A stretch of 64,000 nt of DNA from Halorientalis marina (GCF_023028345.1 NZ_CP095487.1:2790001-2854000), one strand, 5' to 3'; counted from the stretch's first letter, positions 27,100 through 36,823 are shown. A program made the numbers and translations. The notes: a model not told the origin generated them from the letters alone.

Positions 27100-28828
27100 C
27101 TTTCGGACGGTTCCCACCATCCGTGGCCGCCCGGGCGTCGGCCCCGGCAGTCGCGTCGGCTCGGCCGTCGTCGAACGCGGCGAAGTCGAGGGGCTCCTCC
27201 CGTTTTGCGGGATCGCCGTCGCGGTTCATCGTCGTCGCGTGGAGGGCGTAGGAGAGCATGGCCTGCGAGAGCTGTTCGCCCCACAGCGCGTGGACCTGTC
27301 CCTTCCAGCGTTCCTGGTAGAGTTCGTCGAGCGCCGCGCGGACCTGCCCCTCCTCGTACTCGGGGTGGAGTTCGTTCGCCACCGTGTGACAGCAGAAGCC
27401 GCCCTGACAGTTCCCCATCGACGCGCGGGTGCGGATGCGGACGGCGTTGAGGTCCGACCCCGCCCCCTCGATGGCGTCCTGGATTTCGGCGCGGGTGACG
27501 CCCTCACAGCCACAGACGACCGGGTTCGGCCCGTCGGTGTCGAGCACGTCCGGCGCGCGGCTGCCGAGGCGCTGGACGCTGCGCTTGGCGACGGGCGACG
27601 TGAGGCCGTAGTCGTCCATGGCGTCCTCCAGCACGCGGTAGTTCTTCGAGCCGGGGAGGGGCACGTCGGCGGTGCGACAGGTCGCGGAGACGCCGAGTTC
27701 GGCACAGACGTGGTCGCTGATGTCCTCGGCCATCATCCGGTAGGTCGTGAACTTCCCGCCGACGATGGAGGACATCCCCGGCAGTCCGTCGCGTTCCTCG
27801 TGGTCCAGGAGGAAGAAGTCGCGAGTGATGTCCTCGGAGTCCGTGGTGCCCGACCCCGGCGGCTCGTACAGCGGGCGCACGCCCCAGAACGAGCGGATGG
27901 TCCGGGCCTCCTGGAGGGCGGGGACGAGCTTCGACAGTTCGTCGATCATGAGGTCGACCTCCCACTGCTCCTCGGGGTAGTCCTCCGGGTCCTCGACCTC
28001 CTCGTCGGTGGTCCCGAGGATGCAGGTCGTCTCGTGGGGGACGACGATGTCGGCGTTGCCCTTCGGCTTGCAGCGGTTGATGACCGTGTCGACCTGGCGG
28101 ACGTTCATGATGGTCATGACGCCCTTCGAGGGGCGGACCTCGATGTCGAGACCGGCCATCTCGCCGATGCGACCGGCCCACGCGCCGGTGGCGTTGACGA
28201 CGTAGTCGGCCCCGATCTCCTCGACGGTGCCCGGGGAGTGATGGGAGCGCTTGCCCGGGCCGTCGCTGTGTTTCACCTCGGCGCCGACGACCTCGCCGGC
28301 CTCGACGAGGAGGTCGGTCACTTCGGCGTGGGTCTCGATGCGGGCGCCGTGGTTCTCGGCGCTGACGGCGTTCGCCACGCAGAGCCGGAAGGGGTCGATG
28401 GCGCCGTCGGGCACCGAAATCGCCTTGTCGATGTCCGATGCGAGGTACGGCTCCTGGGCGCGGGCCTCTTCCGCGGAGAGCACCTCGGTCGGGATGTCAC
28501 ACTCCGCACACCCCCCGAGTTTCCTCTGGAAGTACTCCTCGGTGTCCTCGGGGCGTTTGACGAACAGCCCGCCGGTCATCTCGACGCAATGGCTCGCGAT
28601 ATCACGGAGTACCCGGTTCTCCTCGATGCACTCCGTCGCGCTGGCCTGGTCCGCGACGGCGTAGCGCCCCCCGCTGTGGAGCAGCCCGTGCATCCGACCG
28701 GTCGTCCCGTGTGTCAGGTTCCCCTGCTCGACGAGGGTCACGTCCAGGCCGCGCATCGCCAAATCGCGGGCGATGCCGGTCCCTGTGGACCCGCCGCCGA
28801 TCACGAGAACGCTCGGTGTTGCAGCCAT
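27074..28828 (-). CDS. glpA: Anaerobic glycerol-3-phosphate dehydrogenase subunit A
   Basis: 584 aa from the ATG at 28828. [20 protein letters not shown] is the FAD-binding motif and [17 protein letters not shown] the substrate-side loop of the glycerol-3-phosphate dehydrogenase family. The C-terminus carries the BFD-like Fe-S segment, with [14 protein letters not shown] and NCQGGFCC. It oxidises sn-glycerol 3-phosphate to dihydroxyacetone phosphate. It is first in the glpABC operon and divergent from glpK, so the substrate made by GlpK goes straight to this enzyme. A TATA-like TAAAAATAT lies about 34 nt upstream. Confidence 0.95.
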   Translation of the reverse strand: MAATPSVLVIGGGSTGTGIARDLAMRGLDVTLVEQGNLTHGTTGRMHGLLHSGGRYAVADQASATECIEENRVLRDIASHCVEMTGGLFVKRPEDTEEYFQRKLGGCAECDIPTEVLSAEEARAQEPYLASDIDKAISVPDGAIDPFRLCVANAVSAENHGARIETHAEVTDLLVEAGEVVGAEVKHSDGPGKRSHHSPGTVEEIGADYVVNATGAWAGRIGEMAGLDIEVRPSKGVMTIMNVRQVDTVINRCKPKGNADIVVPHETTCILGTTDEEVEDPEDYPEEQWEVDLMIDELSKLVPALQEARTIRSFWGVRPLYEPPGSGTTDSEDITRDFFLLDHEERDGLPGMSSIVGGKFTTYRMMAEDISDHVCAELGVSATCRTADVPLPGSKNYRVLEDAMDDYGLTSPVAKRSVQRLGSRAPDVLDTDGPNPVVCGCEGVTRAEIQDAIEGAGSDLNAVRIRTRASMGNCQGGFCCHTVANELHPEYEEGQVRAALDELYQERWKGQVHALWGEQLSQAMLSYALHATTMNRDGDPAKREEPLDFAAFDDGRADATAGADARAATDGGNRPKDGGGPGGD

Positions 28829-29394
28829 CTCACTGTCGCCACATTGGGCTGCTAACACATATTTTTACCGCAGCACTCCGCTCCGCCGATAAAGCACGGG
28901 GCGTGCCGTGTGCCCACACGCCAGTGGGCTTTACTGGGTCGAACCGTGAAGTTTCGGACGGTCGTGGATGACCGCCGACGGAGAGACGAGCCGTTCCGAG
29001 TTCGTCACCGAGACCCGACGCCGCCGAGGGCCGCATCGGCAGGGGCGGCAAGCGGCCGCGCAGTCGCGTGTCGCCGTCCCTCGCGCGTGGACACGATACC
29101 AGGACACTGGGCGACACGGGGAGTGCAGTGGGTGGACCCCGTGCTCGGGCAGACCCGACCGGACTCCCGGGCGCAGTGGCAACTGTCGCGGCGCTCCCCG
29201 GACGAACTCCGGACACGATCCGGGTGTACACGCCGGGTTGTCGTCGGTGCCGGCGACACACGACACAACTTTTAAGCCCCATGGCAGATATCTTTACTAT
29301 CAGAGTGGTATTGGCAATAAAGAATTGGGCGGGAACGGAACGCGGGCCCGTTGGCTAGGGGCGCCGTCTCCGGAGCCGGAGTAGTCAACCCAGC
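28829..29394. promoter_or_regulatory. glpABC-glpK divergent control region, no gene
   Basis: These 566 bp separate divergent glpA and glpK. A minus-strand TATA (TAAAAATAT, about 28859-28867) serves glpA; a plus-strand TATA (CTTTTAAG, 29269-29276) points to a glpK transcript starting near 29300 with a leader of about 95 nt. Open frames in the middle are Arg/Gly-rich, have no haloarchaeal acidic bias and match nothing known to me, so I see no gene. A GlpR-type repressor is expected from other haloarchaea, but no clear operator stands out; CTTTA (29290 area) and TAAAG 21 nt later is a weak candidate. Confidence 0.6.
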
Positions 29395-30933
29395 ATGACA
29401 GACACGTACGTAGGCGCGATCGACCAGGGGACGACTGGCACGCGCTTCATGGTCTTCGACCACAGCGGCCAGGTGGTAGCGAACGCATACGAGAAACACG
29501 AACAGATCTATCCCGAGCCGGGGTGGGTCGAGCACGACCCGGTCGAGATCTGGGAGAACACCCAGGCGGTCGTCACCAGGGCGCTCGACGGGGCGAACCT
29601 GGACGCGAAGCAGTTGGACTCGCTCGGGATCACCAACCAGCGCGAGACGACCATCGTCTGGGAGGCCGAAACCGGCAAGCCGATCCACAACGCCCTCGTC
29701 TGGCAGGACCGGCGCACGACAGACCGCGTCGAAGGGATTCAGGAGGAAAACAAGGTCGAGTGGATTCGCGAGAAGACGGGCCTGGAGTGTGACGCCTACT
29801 TCTCGGCGACGAAGGCCGAGTGGATTCTCGACAACGCCGAACCGCTGAAACTCCAGAGATCACGGCCGGACGACCTGCGTGACCGCGCCCGCGACGGCGA
29901 GTTGCTGCTGGGCACCATCGACACGTGGCTCATTTACAACCTCACCGGCAACCACATCACCGACGTGACCAACGCCTCCCGGACGATGCTGTACAACATC
30001 CGGGACCTGCAGTGGGACGACGAACTCATAGCGGAGTTCGGTGTCCCCCGGGAGATGCTCCCGGAAGTCCGCCCCTCCAGCGACGAGAACTACTACGGGC
30101 ATACCGATTCCGACGGCTTCCTCGGGGCCGAAGTGCCGGTCGCCGGCGCACTCGGCGACCAGCAGGCCGCGCTGTTCGGCCAGACCTGCTTCGACCAGGG
30201 GCAGGCAAAGAACACCTACGGCACCGGCTCCTTTTTCCTGATGAACACCGGCAACGAGGCCGTCACGAGCGACCACGGCCTCCTGACGACCATCGGCTTC
30301 CAGCGCACGGGCGAACCCGTCCAGTACGCGCTGGAAGGGGCGATCTTCATCACCGGCGCCGCGATCGAGTGGCTAGAGGACGTCGACCTCATCAACAACG
30401 CCGCACAGACCGCCGAACTGGCCCGCTCGGTCGACTCCACCGAGGGGGTGTACATGGTGCCGGCCTTCACCGGCCTCGGCGCGCCCCACTGGGACGGCCG
30501 TGCACGCGGGACCATCGTGGGGATGACGCGTGGCACCCGGAAGGCACACATCGTGCGTGCCACTCTGGAGTCCATCGCCTACCAGACCCGCGACGTGGCC
30601 GAAGCGATGGAGGCCGACGCCGGCATCGACATGGAGAGCATGCGGGTCGACGGCGGCGCGGTCAAGAACAACTTCCTCTGTCAGCTCCAGAGCGACATCA
30701 TCGGCACGGAGATCCACCGGCCCGAAGTCGACGAGACCACCGCACTCGGGGCGGCCTACGCGGCCGGCCTCGCGACGGGCTACTGGCGAAACCTCGACGA
30801 ACTCCGCGAGAACTGGCAGGTCGACCGCGAGTTCTCGCCCGAAATTGACAGCGAGGAGGCCGATGGCCGCTACGAACGCTGGCACGACGCCGTCGAGCGC
30901 TCGCTGGACTGGGCCGACGAGGGGGGTGACTGA
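29395..30933 (+). CDS. glpK: Glycerol kinase
   Basis: 512 aa, the usual length. FGGY-family sugar kinase: YVGAIDQGTTGTRFMVFDHS is the ATP-binding N-terminal motif, NALVWQDRRT and GTIDTWLIYNLTG the substrate side, and TALGAAYAAGLATGYW the C-terminal signature. It phosphorylates glycerol to sn-glycerol 3-phosphate, the entry step for halophiles feeding on algal glycerol. Divergent from glpABC. No GlpF-like channel or PTS/GlpX gene follows; a 38-codon open frame lies four bases downstream. No Shine-Dalgarno is obvious despite the apparent leader. Confidence 0.96.
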   Translation: MTDTYVGAIDQGTTGTRFMVFDHSGQVVANAYEKHEQIYPEPGWVEHDPVEIWENTQAVVTRALDGANLDAKQLDSLGITNQRETTIVWEAETGKPIHNALVWQDRRTTDRVEGIQEENKVEWIREKTGLECDAYFSATKAEWILDNAEPLKLQRSRPDDLRDRARDGELLLGTIDTWLIYNLTGNHITDVTNASRTMLYNIRDLQWDDELIAEFGVPREMLPEVRPSSDENYYGHTDSDGFLGAEVPVAGALGDQQAALFGQTCFDQGQAKNTYGTGSFFLMNTGNEAVTSDHGLLTTIGFQRTGEPVQYALEGAIFITGAAIEWLEDVDLINNAAQTAELARSVDSTEGVYMVPAFTGLGAPHWDGRARGTIVGMTRGTRKAHIVRATLESIAYQTRDVAEAMEADAGIDMESMRVDGGAVKNNFLCQLQSDIIGTEIHRPEVDETTALGAAYAAGLATGYWRNLDELRENWQVDREFSPEIDSEEADGRYERWHDAVERSLDWADEGGD

Positions 30934-30936
30934 CCG

Positions 30937-31053
30937 ATGGCCGATGTCGTCCTCCCCGTCCCAGTCATCGGGAGAGAGTCCCACCCTGCCGCGCGAGCCG
31001 ACGACGGAACCGTGACCGAGGACCACGAGGGACGGCTGGCGGCAGAGCCGTGA
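30937..31053 (+). CDS. Possible 38-aa peptide after glpK
   Basis: A short frame opens with ATG three bases after the glpK stop and encodes MADVVLPVPVIGRESHPAAR and 18 more residues ending in LAAEP. Tight spacing to glpK would allow reinitiation. No family is recognised, codon content is only weakly biased, and it could be a remnant of a gene that follows glpK in relatives. Low confidence. Confidence 0.2.
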   Translation: MADVVLPVPVIGRESHPAARADDGTVTEDHEGRLAAEP

Positions 31054-31068
31054 CTCCCCCACCAGTAC

Positions 31069-31093
31069 GGACGGTCCGGCAGCAGGACCGTCC
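31069..31093. repeat. 9-bp perfect inverted repeat downstream of glpK
   Basis: GGACGGTCC (31069-31077), seven-base loop, GGACCGTCC (31085-31093). It would form a stable stem in RNA about 135 nt after the glpK stop. No U-tract follows, so it is more likely an mRNA 3'-end stabiliser or a protein site than a classic terminator. Confidence 0.5.
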
Positions 31094-31222
31094 CCTGCCT
31101 GGCCGGTTCCAGCCCCAACGCGGCGTCCCTCGGCCCCGGACCGGCCACGCGCCCGCCGCTATCTCGGGTCGTTTTTATCTCAGTGTTGCAAACACACCCA
31201 CGACACCAGTACGCACGCCACG

Positions 31223-32410
31223 ATGGACCTGAAAGCACGCATCAGACGGCGACAGCGGGGCGGTGGGGAGGCCCGACTGCTCCTCGACTACGACGCGATC
31301 AGCCCGGTCGCACACGTCGAGGAACCGATCGGCCGCGGGCCGGTCCTCGAACTACTGCTCGACTACCTCGACCCCGTGTTCACCGGTGATTTGCCGCCGA
31401 ACGCCTACGTCTGGGGCCCCGCGGGTGCGGGCAAGTCCGCGGTCGTCACGGCCCTGTTCGACGGGCTCCAGTCACAGCTCTCGCGCTCGGGATCGGTCAT
31501 CCACACCTCGACGCGGGCGGCGACGGCCACCACCGAGGTCCCCGCGTTCGTCTACGTCGACAGCCGCGCGGCCCGGAGCGACTTCGCGCTCTATCACGCC
31601 GTCCTCGACGCCCTGCTCGACGAGCGCGTCCCGGAGAAGGGGGTCAGCACGGACACGCTCCGGTCGAAGCTCCGGACGGCGTTACGACCGCTGGCGGAAC
31701 GGCTCGTGGTCGTCGTCGACCACGTCGGCGAACCCGACGCCCCCGGCCTCGACGACGTCAGGGAGCTGGTCGACCACGTCACCGACTCGGTCGCCTGGAT
31801 CGCAGTCGGGCGCACGCCGCCGGACGAACTGTCGGTCCAGCTGCCGCCCGAGCGCATCGAGGTCCCGGCCTACCGCGACCACGCGCTCGTGGACATCCTC
31901 ACCGCTCGGGCCTCGGACGGCCTCGCCCAGCGCGCGCTCAGCCACGAACAGAGCCGCGAAATCGCGAACTGGGCGGAGGGGAACGCCCACGACGGCCTCG
32001 CAGCCCTCTTCGGGGCCGCCGACTGTGCGAGCGAAGCGGGGCGACAGCGAATCCACGACGAGGACCTCACGACCGGAATCGTGGACGTCCCCCGCCCGTG
32101 TGCCTCGCTCGGGCGCGTCCTCGCGCTCCCGCCGAACCGCCAGCAGGTCCTCCGGGCGCTCGTCGAACTCCCGGAGACCGACCGCGAGACCGTCGACAGC
32201 ACCACCGACGCCATCGTCGAATCGCCGCGCATCGACCTGTCGGCCGGAACCGTCAAGCGGTTCGTGTACGAACTCGCCGAAGCGGACATCGTCGAGCGCG
32301 TGCGCGAGGACTCGACGAACGGTCACGGCCGCCCGCCGAGCCGCGTCGAGCCCCGCTTCGCGACCCGCGTGTTCCGTCGCCTTCACGACCTCCAGCAGGG
32401 CGAGCGCTGA
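31223..32410 (+). CDS. Cdc6/Orc-like AAA ATPase with altered Walker B
   Basis: 395 aa. AAA+ core with Walker A WGPAGAGKSAV (Lys71), preceded by a Cdc6-type N-terminal segment; a C-terminal winged helix lies at about 315-390 (SAGTVKRFVYELAEADIVER). The Walker B region is LVVVVDHVGE: Asp166 is followed by His rather than the usual Glu/Asp, so ATP hydrolysis may be weak or absent. Haloarchaea carry many Orc1/Cdc6 paralogues; this divergent one lacks a visible origin-like repeat array beside it and is probably not the main initiator. TATA-like TTTTTATC lies about 45 nt upstream. Confidence 0.72.
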   Translation: MDLKARIRRRQRGGGEARLLLDYDAISPVAHVEEPIGRGPVLELLLDYLDPVFTGDLPPNAYVWGPAGAGKSAVVTALFDGLQSQLSRSGSVIHTSTRAATATTEVPAFVYVDSRAARSDFALYHAVLDALLDERVPEKGVSTDTLRSKLRTALRPLAERLVVVVDHVGEPDAPGLDDVRELVDHVTDSVAWIAVGRTPPDELSVQLPPERIEVPAYRDHALVDILTARASDGLAQRALSHEQSREIANWAEGNAHDGLAALFGAADCASEAGRQRIHDEDLTTGIVDVPRPCASLGRVLALPPNRQQVLRALVELPETDRETVDSTTDAIVESPRIDLSAGTVKRFVYELAEADIVERVREDSTNGHGRPPSRVEPRFATRVFRRLHDLQQGER

Positions 32411-32440
32411 CGGTCCCCCACGACAGCGGCGCCCCCTCGC

Positions 32441-33430
32441 TCAGTCGTCCGCTTCGGCCGCGTCCGGGCGCGGCACCGTCACGTTCGTCAGCCCGGCCTC
32501 GATTTCCTCGCGTCGTCCCTCGAACTCCCCGGGGAGCACCAGCCGCTCGCCGAGTTCCGCCTGTGGTTCGTCGCTGTCGTAGCCCGGCCCGTTCGTCGCG
32601 AGTTCGAAGAGGACGCCGCCGAACTCCCGGAAGTAGACCGACCGGAACCAGTGGCGGTCGATCTGGTTCGTCGGGCGCAGCCCCGCAGACCGGACGGCCT
32701 CCCGCATCTCCTCTTGCACCTCGTCGGTCGGCGTCTGGAAGGCGACGTGGTGGACCGTCCCGTGGCCCTGCCGGCCGCCCTCGACGGTCGGCAGCACGTC
32801 GACGTACTTCCCCACGGGCCCCTCGGCGGCGAAGCGCGTCCGCTCGTCGCCCGGCGTGTCGCCCTGTGCCGCCTCGGTCCCGACCTCCTCCATACCCATC
32901 GTCCGGAGCAGGTCCTCGCTGGGTTCGGGGTCGGCCAGCCAGAGCGTCACCGAGTGAAAGCCCCGGATCGCGGCCGATTCCGGGACCCACTCCGTCCACG
33001 GGACGGTGGGGTCGTCGTCGGGAATCTCGACCGCGACGAGTTCGACGGGCAGGCCGTCCGGGTCGCGGAAAGGAAGCACCGTCTCCCCGAACCGTTCGAT
33101 TCGGTCCTCGTACTCGACGCCGTGGTCGTCGAAGCGGTCCTCCCAGAAGTCGAGGCTCCCCTCGGGGACGCGGAACGCGGTCCGGGCGACCTGTCCGGTC
33201 CCGACCTTCCCGCGGGACTGTCCCTCCCACGGGAAGAAGGTCATGCTCGTCCCGGGCGTGCCCTCGGCGTCGGCGAAGAAGAAGTGGTACGTGCTGGGGT
33301 CGTCCTGGTTGATCGATCGCTTGACCAGCCTGAGTCCGAGCGTCTCGACCCAGAAGTCCATGTTCCGCTGGGGGTCGCCCGCGATGCAGGTGACGTGGTG
33401 GATGCCCGGCGTGGGCGTCGGCGCTGTCAT
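32441..33430 (-). CDS. Ring-cleaving dioxygenase / VOC (glyoxalase-bleomycin resistance) family protein
   Basis: 329 aa from the ATG at 33430. There are two vicinal-oxygen-chelate modules: the first opens GIHHVTCIAGDPQRNMDFW and the second GFHSVTLWLADPEPSEDLL, with FQTPTDEV and VLFELATNGPGY near the end. Metal ligands would be His in IHHVT, His in VHHVAF and Glu in LFELAT. The family includes extradiol ring-cleaving dioxygenases and glyoxalase-like enzymes. No aromatic pathway genes are adjacent, so the substrate is unknown. Convergent with the Cdc6-like gene. Confidence 0.85.
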   Translation of the reverse strand: MTAPTPTPGIHHVTCIAGDPQRNMDFWVETLGLRLVKRSINQDDPSTYHFFFADAEGTPGTSMTFFPWEGQSRGKVGTGQVARTAFRVPEGSLDFWEDRFDDHGVEYEDRIERFGETVLPFRDPDGLPVELVAVEIPDDDPTVPWTEWVPESAAIRGFHSVTLWLADPEPSEDLLRTMGMEEVGTEAAQGDTPGDERTRFAAEGPVGKYVDVLPTVEGGRQGHGTVHHVAFQTPTDEVQEEMREAVRSAGLRPTNQIDRHWFRSVYFREFGGVLFELATNGPGYDSDEPQAELGERLVLPGEFEGRREEIEAGLTNVTVPRPDAAEADD

Positions 33431-33516
33431 ACCCACTGCTACGCGCCGGAGGGTCTTGAATAGGCGCTGACATCGGTGTCACCTGGTCGCGACGGAGCAG
33501 CGAAGGGAGCCCTCCG

Positions 33517-35694
33517 TCAGAACACGACGCGTTCGAGCAGTCGGCGCGTGAACGACGGGCGTCGGGTCGCCCGGGGATAGACGGTGACGGTGGTACAGCC
33601 CGGGTTCGGGAGGGCCGGTCGGTCGTCGAACAGCGCGCCGCGGAGCCGGTCGTCGGTCCCCACGCGGACGAACAGGTCGGCACGTGACGGGTACCCGCCG
33701 TCGGTCCGAGCCGGCTCGGTTCGCACCGGGACCGAGAGCATCCCGGACAGCTCGCTGCGGTAGGCCTCTATCGTGTCCCGCTGTTTCTCGGTGCCGGCGT
33801 GCTCGGTCGGCGACCAGAGCAGGACGTGGCCGTCGTTCGCGGTCGCGACCGCCTCGGCGACCCTCACCCCGAGCGGCGAGAACGGCCCGCTCTCGCCCGA
33901 GATGACGATCCGGTCCGGGGCGCCGTAGCCGACGTTGTCGACGAGGAACACGTCACACGGGGCGTGTCGGACGACCCAGTCGACGGGGTCGCCGAGCAGC
34001 CGCGAGCGGAGCCGGAGCGGTTCGTGTTCGGCGAGGATCGCGTCGACGCCGCGGTCGTCGGCGAAGTTGACGATGGCGTGTTTCGTGTCGTGGCTGACGA
34101 TCTCGTCGGCCTCGACCGCGACCGCGAACTCCTCCGCGAGGCCTTCGACGCGGTTCTCGAACGAGACGTCCGCGGGCGACTGGACGGTTGCGTTCTCGGT
34201 CAGCGGTGCCTGGTCGGGAATTTCCTCGAACCGCACGACGACTACCCGGCCGTCCTGCGGGCGGACGAGATCGGCGGCGAGTGCGACGAGCGAGCGCTCG
34301 CGGTCCACCCCGATGTCCTTGGGCAGCGCGACGAGCACCTCGTCCATGTCGTCGCCGGACGAGGACTCGACGTCGGTGAGCGCGTCCCGGCCGACCTGCC
34401 GCCGGATGGCGTCTTTCGCGGCGCCCTCCCGGTCGACGCGCGACCGGACGTAGACGAGGTACCAGAGGGCGCTTCCGACCACGATGACCGCGGCGCCCAC
34501 GAGCGCGACCGTCCCCATCTGCGTCAGGAGGAGGGCGCTCGTGACGACGCCGAAAATCTGCACCCAGGGATACAGCGGGGAGGTGAACTCGGGTTCGTAC
34601 GCCGTCGAGCCCTCGCGGAACGCGATCACGGCGACGTTGATGAGTGCGAACACGAGAATCTGGAACGCGCTGGCGAGTTTCGCGATCTCCAGAATCGGCA
34701 CGAACGCGATGAGCGCGAGCAGCACGGCGCCGGTGAGCGTGATCGAGGTCACGGGCGTCCCGAACCGCTCGCTGACGGACGAGAACGACGGCGGCGCGAG
34801 CTGGTCCCGGCTCATCGCGAAGGGGTACCGCGACGAGGAGAGGATGCCGGCGTTGGCCGTCGAGACGAGCGCGAGGATAGCCGCGAGGATGACGATGACG
34901 ACGCCGGCCTGGCCGAGCGTCTGCTCGGCCGCGACCGCGACCGGGGTCAGGGAGCCGGCGACGCTCCCCGGGTCAGTGACTCCGACCAGCACCGCGACGA
35001 CTGCCACGTACAGGGCCGTCGTGAACGCGAGCGAGCCGAGGATGCCCAGCGGGATGTTCCGCCCCGGGTCCTCGATCTCCTCGGCGACGCTCGCGATCTT
35101 CGTCACGCCCGCGTAGGAGACGAACACGAGGCCGGTCGCCGCCAGGAGGCCGCCCAGCCCGTCCCCGAAGAAGTCGACGTAGTTCGCCGACTGGACGCTC
35201 GGGGCGCTCCCGGCGGCGAACCAGCCCAGCGCCGCGAGCATGACGACGACGATAGCGACCTGGAGCCGCCCGGTCTGTTTCGCCCCGACGACGTTCACCA
35301 GGATGAGAACCGCGGCCAGCCCGAGTGCGACCGGTTTCAGCGGGAGGTCGAACAGCAAAAGGAGGTAGGGAACGCCGCCGACGAGCGCGAGCGCGCCCTT
35401 GAACGACAGCGAGAACCACGTGCCGACGCCGGCGATGGTCCCGAGCAGCGGCCCCATCCCGCGCTCGATGTAGATGTAGGTGCCCCCGGCCTCGGGCATC
35501 GCGGTCGCCATCTCGGACTTCGAGAGCGCCGCCGGGACGACGAGCAGCCCGGCGAGCAGGTACGCCAGGATGACCGCGGGGCCGGCGATCTTGAGGGCGA
35601 GAGCCGGCAGGATGAAGATCCCGCTCCCGATCATCGCGCCGATACTGATGGCGAACACCGTCGGCAGGCCGAGGTCGCGTTCGAGTTCCTTCAT
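33517..35694 (-). CDS. APC-family amino acid permease with C-terminal UspA domains
   Basis: 725 aa. Residues 1-420 hold about 12 transmembrane helices and start with GLPTVFAISIGAMIGSGIFI, the APC transporter signature. Residues about 450-725 are soluble and contain two UspA-like regions (VLVALPKDIGVDRERSLVAL and RIVISGESGPFS), a layout known from archaeal cationic/neutral amino acid permeases. The cytoplasmic UspA part may bind nucleotides and gate transport. The ATG overlaps the TrkA-N gene stop by four bases, so the two are one operon, divergent from an Lrp regulator. Confidence 0.9.
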   Translation of the reverse strand: MKELERDLGLPTVFAISIGAMIGSGIFILPALALKIAGPAVILAYLLAGLLVVPAALSKSEMATAMPEAGGTYIYIERGMGPLLGTIAGVGTWFSLSFKGALALVGGVPYLLLLFDLPLKPVALGLAAVLILVNVVGAKQTGRLQVAIVVVMLAALGWFAAGSAPSVQSANYVDFFGDGLGGLLAATGLVFVSYAGVTKIASVAEEIEDPGRNIPLGILGSLAFTTALYVAVVAVLVGVTDPGSVAGSLTPVAVAAEQTLGQAGVVIVILAAILALVSTANAGILSSSRYPFAMSRDQLAPPSFSSVSERFGTPVTSITLTGAVLLALIAFVPILEIAKLASAFQILVFALINVAVIAFREGSTAYEPEFTSPLYPWVQIFGVVTSALLLTQMGTVALVGAAVIVVGSALWYLVYVRSRVDREGAAKDAIRRQVGRDALTDVESSSGDDMDEVLVALPKDIGVDRERSLVALAADLVRPQDGRVVVVRFEEIPDQAPLTENATVQSPADVSFENRVEGLAEEFAVAVEADEIVSHDTKHAIVNFADDRGVDAILAEHEPLRLRSRLLGDPVDWVVRHAPCDVFLVDNVGYGAPDRIVISGESGPFSPLGVRVAEAVATANDGHVLLWSPTEHAGTEKQRDTIEAYRSELSGMLSVPVRTEPARTDGGYPSRADLFVRVGTDDRLRGALFDDRPALPNPGCTTVTVYPRATRRPSFTRRLLERVVF

Positions 35695-36140
35695 GCCGTA
35701 TCGAGCTCCGAAACCGTCGGTTCGAGGTCCGCCACGACCGCTTCGGAGAGGGCCGTCGTCGCACAGACCGGCTCGTGGCCCACGTCGGCGACGAGGTCGG
35801 AGCGGTCGGGGCTGTTCACCAGGACGAACACGTCCGTGACGTCGAAGTGTGCACGGACGAGCTGGGCGATGAGGAGGTTCCGGCTGTCACGTGGCGTCGC
35901 GACGACGACGACCGACGCGTCGGCGGCACCGGCCTCCGCCAGGATCCGGACGTCACTCGGGTCCCCCGCGTTCGTCGGGACCGCCTCCGAGTCGTGTGTC
36001 TCGTCGACCAGGCCGACCGAGTAGCCGTCCGCCTGGAGTCGCTGAGCTATCAATTCCCCGACGTGTTTGCCGCCCAGTACCAGTACCGCCTGTTCGTCCG
36101 ACGGTCCGCTCGTTTCGATTCCAGTCAGTCCCAGTTTCAT
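35691..36140 (-). CDS. TrkA-N (RCK-type) NAD-binding protein partner of the permease
   Basis: 149 aa. QAVLVLGGKHVGELIAQRLQ is a Rossmann beta-alpha-beta start in which one Gly of GxGxxG is replaced by Lys; VGLVDET supplies the acidic ribose-binding residue. It lacks the TrkA-C domain. Such proteins act as cytoplasmic nucleotide-sensing regulators of channels or transporters, and the four-base overlap (ATGA) with the permease gene suggests they form one complex. First gene of the operon; promoter region shared with the divergent Lrp gene. Confidence 0.82.
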   Translation of the reverse strand: MKLGLTGIETSGPSDEQAVLVLGGKHVGELIAQRLQADGYSVGLVDETHDSEAVPTNAGDPSDVRILAEAGAADASVVVVATPRDSRNLLIAQLVRAHFDVTDVFVLVNSPDRSDLVADVGHEPVCATTALSEAVVADLEPTVSELDTA

Positions 36141-36227
36141 GACTTTCCGTGGAGGCCGGGGTGACCCCGACGCTCCGAGTTCGTGTGCGTATCGACTATA
36201 GATGACGGAACACTATAAACTAGCCGC

Positions 36228-36282
36228 TTCGATCATCGAATCGTCGAAACTGGTAGGGTTATTTTGCGAATCCGTCTGCAAA
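36228..36282. promoter_or_regulatory. Inverted repeats in the Lrp/permease divergent promoter
   Basis: Two inverted repeats lie in the 212-bp AT-rich gap: TTCGA (36228-36232) with TCGAA (36244-36248), and TTTGC (36263-36267) with GCAAA (36278-36282). Both arms fall on one helical face apart and suit a dimeric Lrp/AsnC regulator. TTAATA near 36319 is the likely TATA of the Lrp gene. Binding by the neighbouring Lrp is inferred. Confidence 0.45.
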
Positions 36283-36352
36283 TATCGAGTTCGACCGGAG
36301 ACTGGTCGAGGGAGAGAATTAATACAGTTGCGGTAACCAACCTCGTCTTACT

Positions 36353-36823
36353 ATGAGAGACGGGGAGCTGGACGCGACCGACAGATCGATCCTCTACTAC
36401 CTCCAGCAGGACGCGCGTCGGACGTCGTCGAACGACATCGCGGAGAAGCTCGGGCTGTCGTCGAGTACGGTCCGGACGCGGATCAACAAACTCGAAGACG
36501 AGGGAATCATCAGGGGGTACCACATCGACATCGACTACGACCTGGCCGGCTACCCGCTGTACACCAAGATCATCTGTACGGCGCCGGTCACCGAACGGGA
36601 CCGGCTCGCGAACGAGGCCCGCGAGGTCCACGGCGTCACGGCCGTCCGCGAGATCATGACCGGCAAGCGGAACGTGTACGTGAACGCGATCGGGCGGACC
36701 CACGACGACCTCAACCGGATCGCGGAGGAACTCGACGGCCTCGGCCTCGACATCGTCGACGAGCAGATCATCCGCGACGAGTACGTCTGTCCGTACCACG
36801 GCTTCCTCGAAGACGAGGACTAG
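36353..36823 (+). CDS. Lrp/AsnC-family transcriptional regulator
   Basis: 156 aa. LDATDRSILYYLQQDARRTS through LSSSTVRTRINKLEDEGII (about residues 5-50) is the Lrp helix-turn-helix. The RAM ligand domain covers about 65-145 (VTAVREIMTGKRNVYVNAIG). It is divergent from the TrkA-N/permease operon and probably controls it in response to an amino acid, as Lrp regulators often do. The ATG follows a TATA-like box by about 30 nt, consistent with a leaderless message. Confidence 0.92.
   Translation: MRDGELDATDRSILYYLQQDARRTSSNDIAEKLGLSSSTVRTRINKLEDEGIIRGYHIDIDYDLAGYPLYTKIICTAPVTERDRLANEAREVHGVTAVREIMTGKRNVYVNAIGRTHDDLNRIAEELDGLGLDIVDEQIIRDEYVCPYHGFLEDED

Noticed and set aside
28868-29268. Several overlapping open frames in the glpA-glpK gap
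   Set aside because: Arg/Gly/Ser-rich products without the acidic bias of the other proteins and without a start-site or motif match; treated as noncoding.
36141-36352. Promoter gap as a replication origin (AT-rich with inverted repeats)
   Set aside because: No repeated ORB-like motifs with G-runs and no adjacent orc1; it fits a regulator-controlled divergent promoter better.
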